The position numbers and the translations under genes were made by a program. The notes below the pieces were generated by a model that did no database searches, was not told the origin of the DNA, and saw only the letters and a list, made by a program, of their open reading frames with translations. A stretch of DNA of 64,000 bases from Solimicrobium sp043758755 (lineage in GTDB: Bacteria > Pseudomonadota > Gammaproteobacteria > Burkholderiales > Burkholderiaceae_D), in NCBI GenBank assembly GCA_043758755.1, contig JAYVMW010000059.1, positions 124,001 to 188,000 on the forward strand, read 5' to 3'. Below, in pieces: positions 1 through 8,778 of this stretch (the first letter of the stretch is position 1; each line of letters opens with the position of its first letter).

Positions 1-1022
1 CCGGAAATACCCAGGCCACTACCGGACCGGGGGGCGCAAGTTCCGGAGGTATTACTACCGGAATCAAATCAACCGCAACGGTGATGACATCAAGTGGAAA
101 AGTGGCTGCCATCGACGCCGTCGCAGAATCGGTGCGCTCGGTACTGAGGCCACGGGGCAAGGCCATACCGAATCCTGCAACCGGAACCATCATGATCATT
201 GACACGATCGATGGCATTGAGCGTGCCGAAAAAATAATCAATCGTGAAAATGAATTGCTCAACCGGTTTACCCAGATTCGGATTGCCATCTGTACCTTTG
301 AGCAGAATGACAGTGATGAGCGCGGTGTGGACTGGACGGTTGCCTTTCAAAATCTGAACAAGCTTGGTGCCGCAATCAAATCGCCGGCCACGATAACCAA
401 CGGTCTCGGTGGCTCCATCTCCCTGAGTGTGCTTGCTACCGACTCTCCCGGCAAATTTGACGGCACCACTGCCTTCATCAAATTGCTCAATGAAAATGGC
501 AAGGCCAATACCGTGTATGACCAGGTGGTGCAGGTACGAAACAGGGTTGCAACGGCCGCTTCCGCCACCGTGCAAAAGGTGTATCTGGCAGAAACAAGCC
601 CGGCTCCGGCCAACCCCGCGGGTGCATCAGGTGGCGCAGTGGGTCTGGTGCCCGGCACGATCACCACCGGTCTGGATTTGCAGCTGCAACCCAACATTTA
701 TGACAGCGGGCAAATGTCATTGCTGTTCTCGCTGGGGTTGCTTGACCTCATTGACATTCAGACGCTGTCCAGTGGTACCGGGCAAAGCCAGTCATCGATA
801 CAGGGTCCTGAAACCAAGGGCTACAACTTCCAGCAGGATGTGCCGCTGCGGGTTGGGGAGACCACATTCATCACCGGCTATGAAGCAACCATGAACAGCT
901 ATACACGGCGCGCGCTGGGCCGGGATGTGTCGCTGCTGGCCGGCGGATCATATAAAGGCAATGCCAACAATCAGAAACTGTTCATTTTCATTACACCGGT
1001 TTCGATTGGGACAACCTATTAA
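1..1022 (+). CDS. pilN: PilN-type secretin, C-terminal part (type IVb pilus outer-membrane channel)
   Basis: The frame is open from the left edge (reading from base 3), so the true start lies outside the window; only the C-terminal ~340 residues are present. The segment ends in the secretin-type beta domain: a Gly/Ser-rich gate-like stretch, then VPLRVGETTFITGYE and a terminal LFIFITPVSIG strand, matching the closing strands of secretins. Secretins form the multimeric outer-membrane pore through which the pilus passes. It is the first of seven co-directional pil genes (N-O-P-Q-R-S-V), the order known from IncI R64 thin pili, so PilN fits better than a type II secretion GspD. The next gene starts 72 bases downstream. 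The N-terminal signal or lipobox cannot be checked. Confidence 0.82.
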   Translation, partial: GNTQATTGPGGASSGGITTGIKSTATVMTSSGKVAAIDAVAESVRSVLRPRGKAIPNPATGTIMIIDTIDGIERAEKIINRENELLNRFTQIRIAICTFEQNDSDERGVDWTVAFQNLNKLGAAIKSPATITNGLGGSISLSVLATDSPGKFDGTTAFIKLLNENGKANTVYDQVVQVRNRVATAASATVQKVYLAETSPAPANPAGASGGAVGLVPGTITTGLDLQLQPNIYDSGQMSLLFSLGLLDLIDIQTLSSGTGQSQSSIQGPETKGYNFQQDVPLRVGETTFITGYEATMNSYTRRALGRDVSLLAGGSYKGNANNQKLFIFITPVSIGTTY

Positions 1023-1094
1023 CGGAACCGATACCGGCGAGGCCTTGAATCAGGCGGATGAAATATTTGGAGGTGTCAATTATGGAGATGTGCT

Positions 1095-2384
1095 GTGGCT
1101 GAAATCATATCAATCAACGGTAAATGTCTGGTTTTCGGTCTGACGTGGATCACCATCGCCAATCCAAAAATGGAAAAGGCTGAAATAGCGGCGTTTCTCA
1201 GAAAAACCAAGGCGAAACAGGTGGTGCGGCATTGTGGTTCCGAAATCAAGTACGGTCTGATTCGGCAGGGCCCGGAATTGGACGAATCGCAGCGTCGGGA
1301 GCCACTGCTGTCAGCTGCCATGCTGTTTTCAGATCAGCGCTCGAAAGAAGTTGCCACAGAAAACAGTTTGCTGATTCAACGTCTGGATGAACAGAAAGTG
1401 GCGGTCATTGTACTGCTCAAGGGTGCGCCCTACCTGGACATGGTGCTGGCCAATTCAGAACTTGACGAACAACTGGCAGAGATCCGCAACGAAGGCCATG
1501 CCGAACTGGTGGCTTATGGAAATCTGCATGGCTATGTTGCGGAAAAAATGACGCTTGAAATGCTCTTGTGCGGAAATACTTCCAATTGCGAACTGCATCA
1601 GTTTAAAAATACCGCGCACGGCCTGCAACGTTACGCTGTTCTATTGGCACTGCTCGCACTTGCTGCAGGCTATGCGCTGTGGGAGTGGGTCAAAGTCGGA
1701 CAGCAGAAAGAATTGAGCCAAAAAGCGGCAGATCCGGCGCTGATTTATGAAGCAAGTCTGCAGAAGCTATTGGCAAGCGCCAATTTCAATGCGGATGCAG
1801 CATTGAAAACCATCTGGTCCGTGGTTCGGAACAGAGAAATTGAAATGGCCGGCTGGACCCTGCAAAGCATGCGCTGCACATCGGCACAATGTGAGGAGCG
1901 CTGGCAGCAGGGCAATGGCAGCTACGCGTCGCTGAAGCAAAAAGTGCAATCCGGCCAAACCATCAGCCTGCAGGCCAATAATGTGACCAGTATTATTCAG
2001 ACGCCGCTGGATGGAAAAAAAACTGCATTGCACCGGGCCGATCTGCCTGAAAAGAATGCGTTGTGGGCGGATCTGATCAGCCAGCAACAGCGCATGAAAC
2101 GGATTCATCCCTCACTGATTTTTACCCCCAAAGCCGCCAAAGTAATTGGCCAGCCCGGTGCCGCGCTGACTTCAGTAACGCAGGTACCTGTGGCTGCCAG
2201 TGTCCCTGCTGGCCTGATTGTGGTGGCCGGCGACATGACCGTCGATGCACCAATTGGGTTTGCCACTGAAATTATCCAGCGTCACCTCGACCACATCATG
2301 ATCAGTGAAATCCTGATCGAAGCCCCGGGTGACGTGAAGAATGCCAGGATAAAGATTAAAGGAAACTATTATGCAAAAAGTTAA
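1095..2384 (+). CDS. pilO: PilO-type pilus assembly protein (PilO2 family)
   Basis: A 429-residue protein with the layout of the type IVb PilO (PAP_PilO) family: an N-terminal soluble domain of about 175 residues, one hydrophobic segment (about residues 178-196, YAVLLALLALAAGYALWEW), then a C-terminal periplasmic domain. PilO belongs to the inner-membrane platform linking the motor to the secretin. The start is taken as GTG at 1095, with GGAG at 1084-1087 seven bases upstream; the nearby ATG at 1088 is out of frame and stops at once. It overlaps pilP by 14 bases, which suggests translational coupling. The family call rests on position, length and topology more than on a unique motif. Confidence 0.75.
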   Translation: MAEIISINGKCLVFGLTWITIANPKMEKAEIAAFLRKTKAKQVVRHCGSEIKYGLIRQGPELDESQRREPLLSAAMLFSDQRSKEVATENSLLIQRLDEQKVAVIVLLKGAPYLDMVLANSELDEQLAEIRNEGHAELVAYGNLHGYVAEKMTLEMLLCGNTSNCELHQFKNTAHGLQRYAVLLALLALAAGYALWEWVKVGQQKELSQKAADPALIYEASLQKLLASANFNADAALKTIWSVVRNREIEMAGWTLQSMRCTSAQCEERWQQGNGSYASLKQKVQSGQTISLQANNVTSIIQTPLDGKKTALHRADLPEKNALWADLISQQQRMKRIHPSLIFTPKAAKVIGQPGAALTSVTQVPVAASVPAGLIVVAGDMTVDAPIGFATEIIQRHLDHIMISEILIEAPGDVKNARIKIKGNYYAKS

Positions 2385-2928
2385 CACTGCCGTTCATTAC
2401 GCGCTGTACAGCATGCTGTTGTGTTTTTCAGTCCGCCTGTCGGCCCTCACCATTGAAGACATAGCTGTTAAAAACAATAAAATCATTGAACTCGATCAAG
2501 ACATTGCCATTGCCGAGAAATACAAAAAGCTCGCTGAAATCAAAAATAGTTCAATGCAATCGGAAACCCTGGCTTTGCCCAGACTGGCAGCCATGCGGCG
2601 TGATCAAAACATGGCGGTCATTTCCGTACATGGTGCACCTGGGAATCCGGTGGTGGACGTGCAATATGGCGACACGGTTTTTCAAAAACAAATCGGCGAT
2701 GTCATGCCGGATGGCTGGCGGATATCGGCAATCGGAACGGACAGCGTCACGTTCAGAAAAAAAATCAAGCGCAAGCCTGATTTCATCAAAACGACCGGTA
2801 TAGGGATAGTGGCCGGCACCGGTTCGGACAGCAAGCCAGCCGTCGATGATGCGGGCGTTTTTTCCAGTCCACGCGAGCCGGTCCCTGTGCCGGCTCCCGC
2901 TTCAATCAATCCTGTGGCGGGAAACTAA
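2371..2928 (+). CDS. pilP: PilP-type pilus biogenesis protein
   Basis: A 185-residue exported protein. Residues 1-25 form a hydrophobic signal or anchor (YALYSMLLCFSVRLSA). A short coiled-coil-like stretch (about 33-60) and a compact domain follow, containing VVDVQYGDTVFQKQIGDVMPDGWRI, a pattern typical of PilP proteins of type IVb systems. A Pro/Val-rich tail ends the protein. It starts inside the end of pilO (14-base overlap) behind AAAGGAAAC, and its stop is one base before the pilQ start, so the three are probably translated as a unit. PilP acts with PilO in the periplasmic part of the pilus machine; its exact role here is inferred from the operon. Confidence 0.72.
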   Translation: MQKVNTAVHYALYSMLLCFSVRLSALTIEDIAVKNNKIIELDQDIAIAEKYKKLAEIKNSSMQSETLALPRLAAMRRDQNMAVISVHGAPGNPVVDVQYGDTVFQKQIGDVMPDGWRISAIGTDSVTFRKKIKRKPDFIKTTGIGIVAGTGSDSKPAVDDAGVFSSPREPVPVPAPASINPVAGN

Positions 2929-2929
2929 C

Positions 2930-4666
2930 ATGCTGCAGGAATCCGGTACCGAGGCAGCGCTGAATTTAAATGTCAGGCCAATCAAACCTGACTGCGCCGC
3001 TTTGGGCGCGGTTCGTTCTGACAGTTCATGTCCGGACGTACCGGCTGCGGTATGCAAAAGCCCGCTTGATCTTCCTGACTATGATGCCGTCATCGCTGGG
3101 ACGTTCAAGGGCGCGCAGGTGAAATTGACAGCGCAACAGACCCAGCACATTGCTGTGGTCGGAAAGGGCAGAGCAGTACACATCGTGGCAAGCACCGTGT
3201 TGTATAACACGGCTCAGGCACCGCAGCTGTTTGCCCATATCCGCCAGCAACTGCATCCAACCGACTGCGCAATGCCGAAAGTGCACTGGGCATTGCCCAA
3301 TCTGGTTGCTGACTTGAACCGGTTGCGTCATGAAGTCATTTCCCGCTCGGATGAACTGGATCTGTTCAATGCCAGAAAAACCGATCACTGGAAGCGGTTT
3401 ATTGAATGGATCCGCTATGGAATTGAGGTTAAGGCTTCTGATATCCATGTCGAAGTTGATGGCGCGCATGCGCGTATCCGCTTCCGTGTCGATGGCATCA
3501 TGGTTCCCATGCAAAATGATGCCAATGGCGATGTGCTGGCCCAGTTGGCCAGAGAGAGCATTGCCCTGGCATTTAATTCCATCAGTGACGTTGGTACCGC
3601 GACCGGCTCCAATTTCAACAGCAATGAATTTCTGGAGAATATTGTTTCAGTTGACGTTGACGGTCAAAAAATAAAATTGCGCTGCGACTCCATTCCTACT
3701 CAGGACGGTTTTCACTTCATTGCCCGCTTTTCCAGAAACAATCAGAGTTATACCTACGCCTCGTTCGGTTACGAGCTCTGGCATTAGCAACTGATCCGGC
3801 GTGCTATCGCATCACGCAGAGGCATGATTGTGCTGGCCGGCATACCCGGTTCCGGAAAAACCACAGCGGTACAGGTAATGCTGGAAGATCTGGCCAGAAA
3901 TGACACGTTAAAAATAGCGACGATCGACACACCGGTCGAAAAAAAACTGGGCGGCATTGCGCAAACGCTGTTGCCCATGGATGAAAGCAATCCGGATGAA
4001 AGTCACCGGCTGTTCAATAAAGCTATCCAGCACTGGGTCCGAGGCAATCCGGATGTCATGTCGCTGGGCGAAATTGGCAGCGCCGCTTCGGGCAAAGCGG
4101 CCATCATGATGGCAGAAATTGGCTGCCTGCTGTTTGGCACCACCCATGCGCATAACTGTCTGGGCATATTTCAGAGATTGATTTCCATTGGCGTAGACCT
4201 GTATTCACTGACTGCGCCTGGCATCATGAATCTGTTTATTCATCAGTCACTGGTTCCCGTGCTGTGCCAGGCATGCAGGATACCATTGGCCACCATGCCG
4301 TGCGACGTGAGAAATGCCATGCACGAAACAGCCCGAAAACTGGAAGTGTGTGTCGATGGCATTTATTACCAGGCCAGTAACAGCGACTGTCCAAACTGCA
4401 TGGGAACTGGCATTCATGGCCGCACGGTAGTGTGCGAGATGATCCAGCACGATGCGCAGCTGCTCGACTTCATCTTAAGGCGTGATCTGTACGGTGCAGA
4501 AAAGTATTGGAAGTCTCAAAGTGACGGTCGCTATGACACGCTCAATTTCACCGGAAAATCCAGTTTTTATCACGCCTTTAACCTGGCCCTGCGCGGCATT
4601 ATTTCGCCGGATGAAATCAGCAAATTCGGTTTTTTGGATGATTTCCCCCCGCCTGCGCCCCGCTAA
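2930..4666 (+). pseudogene. pilQ: PilQ pilus-assembly ATPase interrupted by an in-frame amber codon
   Basis: One continuous frame of 579 codons encodes a GspE/PulE-type secretion ATPase, but codon 286 is TAG (3785-3787), 18 codons before the Walker A motif. Upstream lie the N-terminal domain and EVKASDIHVEVDGAHARIRFRVDG, typical of the family. Downstream are Walker A GIPGSGKTT (from about codon 304), the Asp-box-like TIDTPVE, the His-box-like TTHAHN and two CxxC pairs (CQAC, CPNC) for zinc. The Walker B region reads LGEIGSAASG where GEIRD is usual. No second stop or frameshift is present. The start ATG at 2930 is one base after the pilP stop. ATG 3824 lies in frame after the amber but has no convincing ribosome site. 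Possible meanings: a recent pseudogene, amber suppression or readthrough, or a sequence error. The motor powers pilus extension, so the operon may be non-functional. Confidence 0.85.
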
Positions 4667-4685
4667 TCCCAAGGATCCCAGAACA

Positions 4686-5792
4686 ATGACTCTTTTTGAA
4701 CGTATTCAATTCGTATTTGCCCGATCGGCATTTCAAGCCCGGCGCGAAGAATTTTATGTTGATTTAAGCGAGGCAATCCGCGACCGGGAAACCCTGCATA
4801 CCTTTTTAACCAACTCCTGGGAATTCAGTAAAAAATACCGCATGCATGGCCATGCGCAAATCATGTCGGTCATGCTGATCCGGTTTCAAAATGAGGAAGG
4901 CCGGCTCGGTCATATGCTCAAAACCATAGTTCCGGATGTTGATCTGATGACGGTTGCCGCTATCGACGGACTGAGCGGCAATACCGAACGCGCTGATGGA
5001 TTTTTGCGGCTGGCCCAGCAGATCGAACGAACCAGGGCGATCAAAGGGGCGTTAGTCAAATCCCTGATTACTTCCGTCATTCTGACCCCGGTCATTGTCG
5101 GGTTTGCCGTACTGAATACCAAAAAAATTCCGGCCTATGAGCGCATGGTGCCAGACCGGTCACGCTGGCCGGAAATCGGACAGATACTGGGATGGGTCTC
5201 GGATCTGATGTTGAATCACGCAGTCGAGCTTGGCCTGGTGCTTGTTGTCCTTGTCGGCCTGCTGGCCTGGTCATTCAGAAACTGGTACGGAACCCTGCGA
5301 TCCAGAGTGGATCAGCACCTGCCCTACAGTCTGTACCGGGACCTGAACTGTTCGGACTTTTTGCTGAATATGGCCGGCCTGCTGCGTTCCGGCCGACAAC
5401 TGGTCGAAGCGCTGCATATTCTTGGCTCACATCAATCGCAGGTCTCGCCCTGGCTGCGCCATCACATCAGTACCATTCTGCATCGCCTGAATGCTAGCCC
5501 GGATGATTATGGGCGCGCGTTTGATACCGGCCTGTTCGCACCTGCAGTCCATTTGCGTCTGGTGACTTACGGGCGGCGTGACAAAAATTTTTCGGCCGCG
5601 TTTATCCGGCTCGGAACCTCCAGTCTTGATTGTGTGCACAAGCAGATGGAAAAAACCGGACGTCGCCTGTCAGCGCTCTCTGTGACGTTGTCCATATTGA
5701 TACTGGGATTTTTTTATTTCGGAGATTACTTCACCAGTGACGCAATCGGAAAAATAGTCAAAGCTGAAATGAGCCTGAGCAATTTGCCGTGA
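4686..5792 (+). CDS. pilR: PilR-type inner-membrane platform protein (T2SSF family)
   Basis: A 368-residue polytopic protein with two GspF/T2SSF-like halves. Three clear membrane segments are visible: SLITSVILTPVIVGFAVL (about 125-142), LGLVLVVLVGLLAWSF (about 180-196) and LSVTLSILILGFFYFGDYF (about 335-353). This is the integral membrane core on which the PilQ motor acts. The start ATG 4686 is preceded by AAGGATC and lies 19 bases after the pilQ stop. The frame is open further upstream, but that part overlaps pilQ and reads as non-coding. The gene looks intact although the ATPase gene before it is interrupted. Confidence 0.82.
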   Translation: MTLFERIQFVFARSAFQARREEFYVDLSEAIRDRETLHTFLTNSWEFSKKYRMHGHAQIMSVMLIRFQNEEGRLGHMLKTIVPDVDLMTVAAIDGLSGNTERADGFLRLAQQIERTRAIKGALVKSLITSVILTPVIVGFAVLNTKKIPAYERMVPDRSRWPEIGQILGWVSDLMLNHAVELGLVLVVLVGLLAWSFRNWYGTLRSRVDQHLPYSLYRDLNCSDFLLNMAGLLRSGRQLVEALHILGSHQSQVSPWLRHHISTILHRLNASPDDYGRAFDTGLFAPAVHLRLVTYGRRDKNFSAAFIRLGTSSLDCVHKQMEKTGRRLSALSVTLSILILGFFYFGDYFTSDAIGKIVKAEMSLSNLP

Positions 5793-5836
5793 GAGTCAGT
5801 TGTTATGCCGTTGTTGAATTTTTTAAAGGAGCTGCC

Positions 5837-6385
5837 ATGCACAATTTATCTTGCCGACTGTTTGCCAACCGCAGATTTGAGTTTGGATTTACCCTGGGTG
5901 AACTGGGTCTGGTACTGTTAATTGTTGCGATCATTTCCATGTTTGCCTATCCCAAATTCATTGAATATAGTGAGACAGTGGTAGCCGCCGAGGAGGCCGA
6001 CAACATCACCCAGTACGTTTCCAAAATGAAGGCGGCCCATTCCACCGACAGTGATTTTTCGCTGGTCACAACTGGCGAACTGCTGAGTACCGGAATTTTC
6101 CCGGCCTCGATGGTGCAGGGCTCGAATGTGGTCAATAAATATCAGGGCAAGGTGACCGTGGAACCCAACACGCTGTCCAATCCGAATGATTCGGTCACTT
6201 TTACCAGCACAAATTATTCGCGGACTGGCTGCCGGGAAGTGGTGCCGCGCATGGCCGCCGTGGCGCGCATGGTCAGTGTGAATGACAACCCGGTCAAACC
6301 TCTGGATATGCCGCTGGTACGCGAAGCGCTGGGCAGCGCGTGCACCGTCGCAGTCAATACCATCACGTTTGTCGTATCCAAATAG
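5837..6385 (+). CDS. pilS: PilS-type major type IVb pilin precursor
   Basis: A 182-residue prepilin. The leader ends with Gly17, followed by FTLGELGLVLLIVAIISMF: after cleavage the mature protein begins FTLGE, with Glu at +5 as required for assembly. The hydrophobic helix is followed by a globular domain with two cysteines (TGCREV and GSACTV) that probably form the C-terminal disulfide of type IVb pilins. The start ATG 5837 has a good AAAGGA site at 5825-5830; the frame is open upstream to 5789 but without support. Processing needs a PilU-type peptidase, which is not in this window. It lies directly after pilR and 11 bases before pilV. Confidence 0.85.
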   Translation: MHNLSCRLFANRRFEFGFTLGELGLVLLIVAIISMFAYPKFIEYSETVVAAEEADNITQYVSKMKAAHSTDSDFSLVTTGELLSTGIFPASMVQGSNVVNKYQGKVTVEPNTLSNPNDSVTFTSTNYSRTGCREVVPRMAAVARMVSVNDNPVKPLDMPLVREALGSACTVAVNTITFVVSK

Positions 6386-6396
6386 AGCGTGCCGAC

Positions 6397-7689
6397 ATGC
6401 GATTGCTGCCTCATCAAACTGCTGGCCAGCGCGGATTTTTACTCGAATCGCTGGGTCTGGTGCTGCTGATACTGAGCATGATTGCGCTGAACCAGATGAA
6501 TCGCCAGTTTGAGGACGATCTGGACGCCGATGCCGTACAGCGTGGCAAGGCACTGGCGACGGTCAGCAGTGCAGCGCATAACTATCTGGTGACGTATGCG
6601 TCGCAGTTGGTGGGGCTGACAGATCTGGATGCGGGACTCGATCTGCTGACCGGTGCCGGCGTGACTGTGCATGTCGCCAGAGGCGGGTATCCTTCGATTG
6701 CCGAACTTAATGACTTGCGGCTGACGCCACCCAATCTGAGAGCAAACGCACCGGGCGGCGGCAATTATGTGATTCAGATAAAAAAAACCCCCGACGACTG
6801 CGTGGCCCCGAACTGTAATCTGGAAGGACTGGTCACCGTCAACCAGCCGTATCTGGTGGGCGGCAAGGTGGATTACGCCAGACTGGGAATCGCAGTCGGC
6901 GCAGCGGGCCCGGATGGCGCGATGTCGGCCAAAAGGTCGCCGGACGTATTGACGGGCTTTGGTGGCCTGTGGCAGATAGAGAATCCAGCTATCCCGGCGC
7001 TGGGCCGACCGCCAGGCATTCTTGCCTCACGCTTTGGCTATGCCTCTACCGAGTTGGCAGTCTTTTACAAGCGCGATGGATCAACCCCGCTGACCGGCGA
7101 CATGGATGCCGCCAGCCATGCCATCAAAGGTGTGACCACCTTGACAGCCGACGGAAAAATTACCGGGAAAAGCTTTATTTCGCCGCTTTATCGACAGGGT
7201 GACTCCTGTGAAGCTGCCGATGAAAGCGCGTTCGGCAGCGGTGCTGGTGCGCTGCTGGTCTGTCAGTCCGGCCAATGGCAGTACGCCAGACACAATCCCG
7301 TGGCGCAGGGAGCCGCCTGCACGCCTGACGGCACCACCGGCACGGCTGCGAATGGTGAAACCTTGATGTGCAAAGGTGCCATTTATGTCCGGCTCAACAA
7401 TCTGGTCGCCAGAATTGTCCAGGTGGAACGGGCATTGGTCAGAGATGACAGCGTTGTACGGATTCCAGACTGTGAAAGCGGCGGCCTGCCTGAAAATTCC
7501 ATCCTGATTGATCATGCCGCGCTTGATCTCAGCGAGATTGATCCCAGGCAGGCCATGGATGTGACCACTGTCAGGGCGGGAGACTACTGGCAGGTCAGTC
7601 TCAAGCTCATCGATACCCACGGTGGACGTTATTCGGGAAATGCATATGGGCTGCATGCCGTAATGAATCTTGAATGTCGCTACCAGTAA
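6397..7689 (+). CDS. pilV: PilV-type minor pilin / tip adhesin
   Basis: A 430-residue prepilin-like protein. The N-terminus reads MRLLPHQTAGQRGFLLESLG with a following hydrophobic stretch. Cleavage after Gly13 puts Glu at +4, and only cleavage after Arg12 would give Glu at +5, so the site is atypical. Later segments with DGSTPLTGDMDAASHAIKG and GALLVCQSGQWQYA strongly resemble the constant region of R64-type PilV adhesins. The C-terminus would be the recipient-recognising part. There are no shufflon repeats or recombinase gene near the 3' end, so this looks like a fixed, non-shuffling PilV. The start ATG 6397 lies 11 bases after the pilS stop; the frame is open further upstream within pilS. 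Confidence 0.8.
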   Translation: MRLLPHQTAGQRGFLLESLGLVLLILSMIALNQMNRQFEDDLDADAVQRGKALATVSSAAHNYLVTYASQLVGLTDLDAGLDLLTGAGVTVHVARGGYPSIAELNDLRLTPPNLRANAPGGGNYVIQIKKTPDDCVAPNCNLEGLVTVNQPYLVGGKVDYARLGIAVGAAGPDGAMSAKRSPDVLTGFGGLWQIENPAIPALGRPPGILASRFGYASTELAVFYKRDGSTPLTGDMDAASHAIKGVTTLTADGKITGKSFISPLYRQGDSCEAADESAFGSGAGALLVCQSGQWQYARHNPVAQGAACTPDGTTGTAANGETLMCKGAIYVRLNNLVARIVQVERALVRDDSVVRIPDCESGGLPENSILIDHAALDLSEIDPRQAMDVTTVRAGDYWQVSLKLIDTHGGRYSGNAYGLHAVMNLECRYQ

Positions 7690-7702
7690 CCAAGGAAATG
7701 GC

Positions 7703-8731
7703 ATGAATAAATATCTGTTGATCCTGACGCTGTCCAGCGTCGCTGCACTGGCTCTGGCTCTGCCTGTGCCTCTGCCTCTGCCTGTGCCTCTGCCTCTGCC
7801 TCTGCCTCTGCCTGATACCCAGGTTGCCCAACTCATTCATCAACAACGACCTGAGGATGGCAGGACTGCCGAACAATATCAGGCCGACTGTGCTGCAGGC
7901 CGGTCTTTGTCGGCGTGCGGCACGATTCCCATTTCGAGGGATTGCGGGTCAGGCAGACACTGGTCATTGGCCGGATTGAATTATGCCCATTGCGTACAGG
8001 ATGACACCGACTGCGCGCTCGGCACCAGATTGGACCATGATGTCAACGGCAATCCATCCTGCGTGGGTATTGTTTGCCCGCCACAGCAGAGTTTGATGAA
8101 CGGGATCTGTGTTGATAAAAGTCAGCCGTCTGACCTTAAGCCACCCTTGCCATCCCCCAGTTTTGACGGCAAGGTTTATGTGGGCGGGGCAGATGCCGGC
8201 AATGGGGTCGCTGCGTTGAATATTCCAGATCGAGGTGTGTTCGCCAAGCTGAACCTGATCCTCAATACCGGCAATGGAAGCTGGCTGGTGTCCGCTACCG
8301 CCACCAACAATCCAGGCGGTTGCTGCACGCCGACTGCTGCGCCCAACTCCGGTATCTGGACCACCACGCCTGCGGCAACCTATCAATACCGGATTAGCTC
8401 GGTGGTCTATGGCTCCATCAATTCGGTGTTGCCGGCTGGCCGAGCCTATAACGTTCTTGATACCACCGACTACTGGACCCTGCTTACTCCCCAGCCTGCC
8501 GCGCCAACTGACTGGATCACGCTGCCAGCCAACAGTCTGGTTGCGGTCGGCGGCATCAATATGAATTTGGGTGCGGGTGCATGTTCGTATGTGACAGCCG
8601 GAAACTATCCGCTGGATTTAAAGTTTACGCTGCAAATCCGGGACGCTGCCGAACCGACAGCTGTGGCAACTTCCGTGTTTGAACTGGTGTTTGGTTTTCA
8701 TGACATGAACGCCTGCGGAACAACCGGATAG
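7703..8731 (+). CDS. Exported protein with Pro-Leu tract, unknown function, pilus-linked
   Basis: A 342-residue secreted protein with a signal-like start (MNKYLLILTLSSVAALALA). It is followed at once by a PVPLPLPVPLPLPLP tract encoded by tandem CCTCTG/CCTGTG hexamers (7763-7810). A cysteine-rich middle (CAAGRSLSACGTIP, CPPQQSLMNGICVD) leads to a C-terminal domain of about 180 residues. That domain contains LNTGNGSWLVSATATNN, GIWTTTPAATYQYRIS and WITLPANSLVAVGG, which aligns with most of the next gene's product (GSGSWTVAM, GTWTTTPTHSYQYRVTG, WSDMPANSVVNV). The start ATG 7703 follows CAAGGAA and is 13 bases after pilV, so it probably belongs to the pil operon. No family is recognised; a pilus accessory or surface role is inferred from position only. 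Confidence 0.7.
   Translation: MNKYLLILTLSSVAALALALPVPLPLPVPLPLPLPLPDTQVAQLIHQQRPEDGRTAEQYQADCAAGRSLSACGTIPISRDCGSGRHWSLAGLNYAHCVQDDTDCALGTRLDHDVNGNPSCVGIVCPPQQSLMNGICVDKSQPSDLKPPLPSPSFDGKVYVGGADAGNGVAALNIPDRGVFAKLNLILNTGNGSWLVSATATNNPGGCCTPTAAPNSGIWTTTPAATYQYRISSVVYGSINSVLPAGRAYNVLDTTDYWTLLTPQPAAPTDWITLPANSLVAVGGINMNLGAGACSYVTAGNYPLDLKFTLQIRDAAEPTAVATSVFELVFGFHDMNACGTTG
7751..7810 (+). repeat. Hexanucleotide tandem repeat (CCTSTG) inside a coding sequence
   Basis: Eight consecutive hexamers of CCTCTG or CCTGTG run from 7763 to 7810, preceded by two GCTCTG units at 7751-7762. Unit order is GTG, CTC-type, CTC-type, GTG, then four CTC-type. Because the unit is six bases, gain or loss changes the Pro-Leu/Val tract by two residues without shifting frame. 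Confidence 0.9.
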
Positions 8732-8778
8732 GTCTGGCAAGACTGATGTTTGATCGTTTATTTAGAAAAGGAACTGCT

